From Elymus sibiricus (lineage: Eukaryota; Streptophyta; Magnoliopsida; Poales; Poaceae): a stretch of DNA of 64,000 nt. Every line of letters begins with the position of its first letter. The first letter of the stretch is position 1. The stretch spans positions 303,738,509-303,802,508 of the forward strand of contig CM077671.1 in NCBI GenBank assembly GCA_039707655.1. The letters are read 5' to 3'. Positions 58,042-64,000 of this stretch are shown here, piece by piece. The notes under the pieces are model-generated. The model worked only from the letters and a program-made list of their open reading frames with translations, had not been told where the DNA came from and did no database searches. A program made the position numbers and the translations under genes.

Positions 58042-58810
58042 TGCTACTTTCCAAAGGTTTTAGATGTTGCATGTGAAACTTGGTCCTGTCGTGGAATTGG
58101 GTAGCTAGGTAGTATATGCCTATATGATGTTGTACTCTGATGTATTTCAAATATGAAATCCTGGTTTCCTAATACAAAATGAAATATATTGTGTGCTTGA
58201 TATGAAGTGTCGATTTGATTACTAGCTGGATTATAAATAATAGAGAAATTAGACTGATTATTGGGGTTTCCTATTGTAGACGGTTTGTCATAAAACACCG
58301 TGAGTGATGAACTCATACACCCACACGGTTTTTGGAAAGTTGGCGTGTTGGATAAGTGAACAATCACACACGACTTCCGGTCGACAACTGTGTGCGTTAG
58401 GACACCCATTCACAAACGTTTTCACATAAAACGTTTGTGTGATGGACATCCCTATACCAAATAGTTTCTTCTAGGCATCGTGCGTGATGGCCACCCCTAA
58501 CATAGACGATGTTATGCAGAAAATTGTGTGTGATGTACAATACGAACAGAAACATACGTTTGTGATTCACTGTGTGGGATGCTAAGAACATCTCACACGA
58601 CTTCCCCAATATATCTGTTTGTGATGGCCCTTCCAATCGCACACGATATATTTTTGCCCATCGTGTGTGAACGAGTGTAGGCATCGCCGACCGGTTTTCC
58701 GTGTCATGTGGGATAGGCCCCCCAATCTCCCACACACTCAAGGCGACGGTTTAAGACTGCACCCGGAAAGGGGTTAAAGACCGTTTGTATAGCAGGCGCC
58801 TGCACTAGTG

Positions 58811-59143
58811 AGGGGCCCACAAGGCAAGAGAGCGCGCCTACTCTTCCTTGGCATGCCCTGTTGCCTTTTCGTCTCCTCGTGCGTCGTCTGGTCTCCCTCC
58901 GAAGCTTCCAGGCCTTATTTTGGTCCAGAAAAAATCATCAAAAAGTTTCGTAGCGTTTGGACTCCATTTGGTACTGGTTTTCTGAAAGCCAAAAACACTC
59001 AGAAAACAACAATTGGCACTGGGTTAATAGGTTATTTACCCAAAATGATATAAAATAGCATATAAGTGCATATAAAGTATCCGAGATTGGTAATATAATA
59101 GCATGGAACAATCAAAAATTATCAATGCATTGGAGACGTATCA
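58811..59143 (-). mobile_element. 5' LTR of the second Athila-type element, second segment
   Basis: The remaining 333 bases of the LTR, ending on the plus strand GGAGACGTATCA; minus-strand start TGATACGTCTCCAATGC. GTATG (59144-59148) would be its target flank. Confidence 0.82.
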
Positions 59144-59458
59144 GTATGCTCAACCAACGAATCCAGTTCAGATCAAACCCTTTGGCTCCTAACCTCGAAC
59201 AGAAACGGTCAGGAAAGGGAGTCAAATGCACGGGAGATATCGAGCTTCAGGAACACACCTAGATGACTGACCACACTTCCTCTTCTATAAACATGGCTTC
59301 GATGTCATGTAGGTCAACCGCGAGGAAGCCAAGGTACTCCATATCAAGGGTGTGATTTCTAGCATGTGTTGTCCCAATCGACGCATGGAAGGTGTCAGAG
59401 AATTCTCATCTCCATGTTTCAATTAAGGGATGAAGTTCTTGGCACACCGGCCATTGGC
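59144..59458 (-). pseudogene. LINE reverse-transcriptase fragment
   Basis: The minus strand encodes LDMEYLGFLAVDLHDIEA, EEEVWSVI and then FLKLDISRAFDSLS, the A motif (D-x-x-x-A-F-D) of non-LTR reverse transcriptase. A stop replaces the Trp that usually follows and a later frameshift is visible. Only ~300 bases remain; the Athila-type LTR abuts it at 59143. Confidence 0.7.
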
Positions 59459-59488
59459 CACTGCTAGGAAAAAAATTGTGTTAGCATC
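59459..59488. other. possible second CACTA terminus
   Basis: CACTGCTAGGAAAAAAATTG resembles a CACTA end and lies 30 bases outside the CACTA end at 59489, in the same direction. Confidence 0.35.
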
Positions 59489-59544
59489 CACTAGTAGAAA
59501 ACAGGGCTTTGCTCCTGGCCAGATCAAAGCATTAGTCCCAGTCG

Positions 59545-59770
59545 TGTTACGAACCGGGACTAATGGGAGCATCAGTCCCGGTTCGAGAGGCTAGGACGCC
59601 GGCTGGGCCTCGGCATGCATCAGTCCCGGTTCGTCTGGGACCTTTATTCCCGTTTCGAGCCACTAACCGGTACTAAAGGGGTTGCTGCCTTTTAGTCCCG
59701 GTTAGTGTCTGGAACCGGGACTAAAGGTTAGGCTATTAGTCCCGGTTTTAGGCACAAACCGGGACTAAAG
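59545..59770. repeat. subterminal repeat array with AGTCCCGGTT core
   Basis: About ten copies in both orientations of AGTCCCGGTT/AACCGGGACT in ~225 bases, the typical Caspar-type subterminal motif. Confidence 0.88.
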
Positions 59771-60265
59771 TGGTTGCCTATATATATGCACGCCCCCCCC
59801 CCATCTCCTATGTTTTTTGGCCATGGAAAGGGTGGAGGTGGGCTACTCTGTTTTCCTATATATGCACATGAGGTGTTCGATGAAATGTCGGAGCCACAAT
59901 TAAGCTTCCTCCTCTGTTCTTCCTCCAAGATCCATTTTCCCCAAGATTTGGCTAGGTTTGGCGGTGCACCAACTATCCAAGTGTTCTAAAAAGGTTAGCA
60001 ACTTCATCCTTTCATCTCTCACTGCTAGTTTAGCTCATTTCAAATGCTCTAGAAGTAGTGTGGTTTGTGGGTTTTAGTGGAGGAGTGTATGTGTGAGTTT
60101 ATTTGATTTAGATGCACAATTTGAGCTCAAATTAACTTCTTAGTTTGCACATGTGTAGGGTACTTTGGTTTTAATGTGATGATGAACTAGTATTAATTTG
60201 GTCATTTCTCTATTCATGATGTTCTATAAAGGTTTTTGATATACTTAATTATATAATGCACGCAG

Positions 60266-61763
60266 ATGAACCGGCAATGGATGTACGGTAACCGACGCAC
60301 CTCCGACTACATTACGGGTCTGCATAATTTTCTCGAAGTGGATACCGCAAACAAGCAGAATGGTTTTATGTATTGTCCATGTACTGTCTGTGGGAATACG
60401 AAGGATTACTCTTCCTTGAAAACCCTTCACTTCCACCTGCTTGAGAAGGGTTTCATGCCACACTATAATGTTTGGACCAAGCACGGAGAAAGAGGGGTTA
60501 TGATGGAAGACAACGAAGAAGAAGAGGATGATGACAACTATCCTGTGTACCCTGAATACGGTGATACTGCAACGGGGGAAGCTGAAGATCAAGAGGCACC
60601 AGATGTGCCCGCTGATGATCTTCGCCGGGTCATTGTTGATGCACAGAGAGAATGCGAAAGTGAAAGGGAGAAGTTGAAGTTCGATTGCATGTTAGAGGAT
60701 CACAAAAAACAGTTGTACCCAAGTTGCGAAGTTGGCAACACAAAGCTCGGTACCACACTGGAATTGCTGCCACGTGATTATGACGCAACTGCTTCTGGTT
60801 GCATTAAGGGGGCTTCTAGCAGAAAATGTTCGATTGGCCATTGTGAAGCTATGTGCATTCCTCAATGCAATTTCTTAGAAGGTAATCGATCCAGAAAACC
60901 TACCAAGGTTACAGAATGATTTGGTCCAATGTCTTGTCAGTTTCGAGTTGGTGTTCCCACCATCCTTCTTCAATATTATGACACACGTCCTAGTCCACCT
61001 AGTCGACGAGATTGCCATTCTGGGTCCTGTATTTCTACACAATATGTTCCCCTTTGAGAGGTTCATGGGAGTCTTAAAGAAATATGTTCGTAACCGTGCT
61101 AGGCCAGAAGGAAGTATCTCCAAGGGCCATGAAACAGAGGAGGTTATTGAGTTTTGTGTTGACTTTATTCCTGACCTTAAGTCGATTGGTGTTCCTAAAT
61201 CGCGGCAAGAGGGGAGACTGGGTGGAAAAGGCATGCTAGGACAGAACTCAATAATATGTAGGGACGGGCATTCTTGGGCGCAAGCACACTACACAGTTAT
61301 ACAAAATTCTACCTTGGTAACCCCATATATCAATGAACACAAGAATATTCTACGCTACAAAAACCCGGAGCAGTCTAACGACTGGATTACACGTGAACAC
61401 ATGGGGACTTTCGGCGGTTGGTTGCAAACACATCTCATGGGTAACACCAATGTTGGAGATCAGCTATACTTCTTGGCCAGGACACCATCTTTGACTGTGT
61501 TGACTTTCGAAGGGTACGAGATAAATGGGAATACATTTTACACGATCGCCCAAGATAAAAAGAGCACCAACCAAAATAGTGGTGTCCGCTTTGACGCACC
61601 AAACACCAATAGGGCAAAGGACACATATTATGGTTACATAGAGGAGATATGGGAACTTGACTATGGACGTGATTTTAAGGTCCCTTTGTTTTGTTGCAAA
61701 TGGATCAATCTGACAGGAGGCGGGGTAATGGTAGACTCACAGTACGGAATGGCAACAGTGGAT
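60266..61763 (+). pseudogene. tnp2: TNP2-class transposase gene, internal deletion and 3' truncation
   Basis: The N-terminal transposase-associated domain is present (MNRQWMYGNRRTSDYITGL, CPCTVCGN), then an acidic linker and KLGTTLELL. There the frame jumps at about 60765, inside a repeated TGCTGC, directly to sequence that in the next frame corresponds to CHVIMTQLL. The whole TNP2 catalytic core is therefore missing. Another stop (TAG) follows near 60877. DUF4218-type sequence (FPPSFFNIMTHVLVHLVDE, MFPFERFMGVLKKYVRN) and DUF4216-type sequence (YYGYIEEIWELDY) continue open to 61763, where the LTR cuts in. It cannot make an active transposase but could compete for binding partners if expressed. 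Confidence 0.85.
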
Positions 61764-63283
61764 TGATGACCCACAAGTATAGGGGATCAATCGTAGTCCT
61801 TTCGGTAAGTAAGAGTGTCGAACCCAACGAGGAGCAGAAGGAAATGACAAGCGGTTTTCAGCAAGGTAATTCCTGCAAGCACTGAAATTGTAGATAAAAG
61901 AGAGTTTGATAGCAAGGTAATTGGTAACGAGCAAGTAACGGTAATGGTAAATAAGGTGCAGCAAGGTAGCCCAATCCTTTTGTGGCAAAGGACAGGCCAG
62001 AACAATCTCTAGTAATAGGCAAAGTGTTCTTGAGGGTACACGGGAATTTCATCTATTCACTTTCATCATGTTGGTTTGATTCGTGTTCGCTACTTTGATA
62101 ATTTGATATGTGGGTGGACCAGTGCTTGGGTGCTGTTCTTACTTGAACAACCTCCCACTTATGATTAACCCACTCGCAAGCATCCGAAACTATGAGAAAA
62201 GTATTAAGATAAAATCTAACCATAGCATTAAACGTTTGGATCCAAATCAGCCCCTTACGAAGTGGCGCATAAACTAGGGTTTAAGCTTCTGTCACTCTCG
62301 CAACCCATCATCTAATAACTACTCCACAATGCATTCCCTTAGGCCCATGAATGGTGAAGTGTCATGTAGTCGATGTTCACATGACACCACTAAGGGAATC
62401 ACAACATACATATCATCAAAATATCGAACACATATCAAATTCACATGATTACTTGCAACATGACTTCTCCCGTGAGCTCAAGAACAATGGTAACTACTCA
62501 CAAATAATAATCATGCTCAAGATCAGAGGGGTATTGAATAGCATAATGGATCTGAACATATAATCTTCCACCAAATAAAACATATAGTAATCAACTACGC
62601 AAGGTAATCAACACTACTAGTCACCCATAGGTACCAATCTGAGGTTCCGGTACAAAGATTGAACACAAGAGATGAACTAGGGTTTGAGAGAAGATGGTGT
62701 TGTTGAAGATGTTGATGAAGATTGGCCTCCCAAATATGAGAGGGGTGTTGGTGATGACGATGGCTTCGATTTCCCCCTCCGGGAGGGAAGTTCCCCCGGC
62801 GGAATCGCTCTGTCGGAGGGCAAAAGTGCTCCTGCCCAAGTTCCGCCTCGAGGCGGCGGCGCTTCGTCCCGAAAGTCCTTCCCTTATTTTTTTTCTAGGT
62901 CAAAAGTGATTATATACCAGAAGATGGGCACCGGAGGTGGGCCTAGGTGGGCACAACCCACCAGAGCGCGCCCAGGGGGCCTGGTGCGCGCTGGTGTCTT
63001 GTGCCCACCAGGGTGGCCCCCTCCGGTAGTTCTTTGCTCCAGTATTTTTTATTAATTCCAAAAATAATCTCCGTAAAGTTTCATCTTCATTGGAGATGTG
63101 CAGAATAGGTATCTCTCATGTGCTTTTCTTGGGTCCAGAATTCCAGCTGCCGGTATTCTCCCTCTTTGTGTAAACCTTGCATATTATGAGAGAAAAGGCA
63201 TTAGAATCACTCCCTAAAGCATTATTATTCAAAAAAACATAATAGATAACAGTAGTAAATCATGATGCAAAATGGACGTATCA
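61764..63283 (-). mobile_element. 3' LTR of a third Athila-type Gypsy element
   Basis: Plus strand from TGATGACCCACAAG to GGACGTATCA; minus-strand LTR starts TGATACGTCC and ends GGGTCATCA, 1520 bases. A purine tract abuts its minus-strand start. It is the same family as the LTR at 23965-25152. The five bases before it (TGGAT) would be the target duplication. Confidence 0.88.
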
Positions 63284-63299
63284 ACTCCCCCAAGCTTAG
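63284..63299 (-). other. polypurine tract of the third Athila-type element
   Basis: The minus strand reads CTAAGCTTGGGGGAGT just before the LTR start, matching the tract AAGCTTGGGGATGC at 43568-43587. Confidence 0.8.
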
Positions 63300-64000
63300 A
63301 CCTCGCTTGTCCTCAAGCGAAAAGCCAAAATTGAAAAGCATGTCCACTTGGTTTGAGAGAGAGGTGTCGATAAAAACAAAATACGGACATAGAAGCATCA
63401 TGCTTATTATCAAAACAGCAACAAACTATATCATAAAACTTATTCATATACTTTCATCATATAACTTCTCATGCACAAGTAACAATTCATCACAACATAG
63501 AAGTATAAAGCATAAACCTTATTGAAAACCAACAAACTATGTTCTCGGTCAATTTTGCAACTACAATTTATCATATTTTCAGGAAGGGTCTCATGTCGGA
63601 GCCTTTTGGCAAGTCCACATCCTCAACCATCATTTAGTCTTCCATGATTGCTAACACTCAGAGCATACCCATGAGCAAAAAGTTTCAACCAGACACATAG
63701 GAAGATAGGGGCTTATAGTTTCGCCTCCCAACGTATTCACCTCAAGGGTGATGTCAACAATAATAACTCATGCCTACCCATATCCAACTGGATATATGTG
63801 CCTAGATATTTCCTCACCACATAATGCTTGCAAAAAGAAAAAGTAAAAAGGAATAGGGGAGAATACTTTGACTCTTGCATAAAAGTAAAGACATAAAAGT
63901 AAAAGATAGTCCCTTCGCAGAGGGAAGCAGAGGTTGTCATGCGCTTTTTGGTTTGTATGCCCAATCCCTTAATGTAAAAGAACGTCACGCTATATTGCCC
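63300..64000 (-). mobile_element. internal 3' region of the third Athila-type element
   Basis: Non-coding sequence upstream (minus strand) of the 3' LTR, running out of the window. No open frame of note; this fits the long non-coding 3' part of these elements. Confidence 0.6.

Larger units (their letters stand above)
49900..58810. mobile_element. non-autonomous CACTA-like element carrying gene fragments
   Basis: Ends are CACTACTGCAGG on the left and CCTGCACTAGTG on the right. Both ends have repeated TGTGTGCGA / TCGCACACA-type subterminal motifs, about 49955-50345 and 58280-58790. It splits one LTR (48683-59143) into two collinear parts. Flanking triplets are GGG and AGG, so the target duplication is imperfect. 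There is no TNP2 transposase; it holds four alanine-rich small gene remnants, a tandem array and a B3-domain gene. Confidence 0.72.
59489..61763 (+). mobile_element. CACTA element (Caspar-like), 3' side displaced by an LTR insertion
   Basis: The left end CACTAGTAGAAAACAGGGC is followed by a subterminal array of AGTCCCGGTT / AACCGGGACTAA motifs (59545-59770) and a TNP2-type gene on the plus strand. The right part is beyond the LTR inserted at 61764 and probably beyond the window. Confidence 0.85.

Noticed and set aside
1..64000. Host protein-coding gene, tRNA or rRNA
   Set aside because: No intact host gene or cloverleaf-type sequence was recognised outside transposable elements; host-like pieces (LRR, NAM-associated, B3) lie inside DNA transposons.

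Overview
The window is a plant nuclear genome segment made almost entirely of nested transposable elements. The family mix points to a Triticeae grass (wheat, Aegilops or barley group): CACTA elements with GGTGCGCCATTA or AGTCCCGGTT subterminal repeats, Athila-type Gypsy LTRs starting TGATACGTC, a Fatima-like Gypsy LTR ending in ACCGACA, and a LARD with ~4.15-kb LTRs. I see no intact ordinary host gene, tRNA or rRNA. Family names are from memory of Triticeae repeats; the structural calls (LTR ends, target-site duplications, primer sites, terminal inverted repeats) are read from the sequence.

Layout. (1) 1-23964: a LARD-like retroelement on the minus strand (left LTR cut by the window start, 3.75-kb non-coding internal domain, right LTR). 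The right LTR is split by a 12.7-kb CACTA element (10284-23011, TSD GAG). This carries a TNP2-type transposase with one premature stop, a four-exon second gene (1108 codons, open throughout) ending in a Ulp1-like domain, and a small RNase H1-type hybrid-binding-domain protein. (2) 23965-25424: truncated Gypsy LTRs; the LARD is inserted in the first. (3) 25976-46401: a ~1.9-kb CACTA shell whose left terminal repeat is split by a PIF/Harbinger-like element, and whose body holds an Athila-type retroelement (solo-like LTR 27509-29050, 40-bp remnant of a 5' LTR, gag-protease gene, 3' LTR 43588-45158). A Fatima-like element (29187-38729, TSD ATACC) sits in the LTR remnant. (4) 46402-59143: a second Athila-type element on the minus strand with a decayed gag-protease gene. 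Its 5' LTR is split by a CACTA-like element (49900-58810) that carries several small alanine-rich gene fragments, a ~490-bp tandem array and a B3-domain gene. (5) 59144-59458: a LINE fragment. (6) 59489-61763: a CACTA element with a deletion-derived TNP2 gene, cut by (7) the 3' LTR (61764-63283) and internal sequence of a third Athila-type element that runs off the window.

How the parts relate: none of the retroelements carries a recognisable reverse transcriptase/integrase, so all would depend on autonomous relatives. The CACTA elements carry transposition genes (10284-23011, 59489-61763) or mostly gene fragments (25976-46401, 49900-58810). The most distinctive points are the accessory proteins of the 10284-23011 element, a long hairpin sharing sequence with its transposase leader, the antisense multi-exon gene in the Fatima-like element, the B3 gene in the 49900 element, and the recombination scar around 29051-29186.
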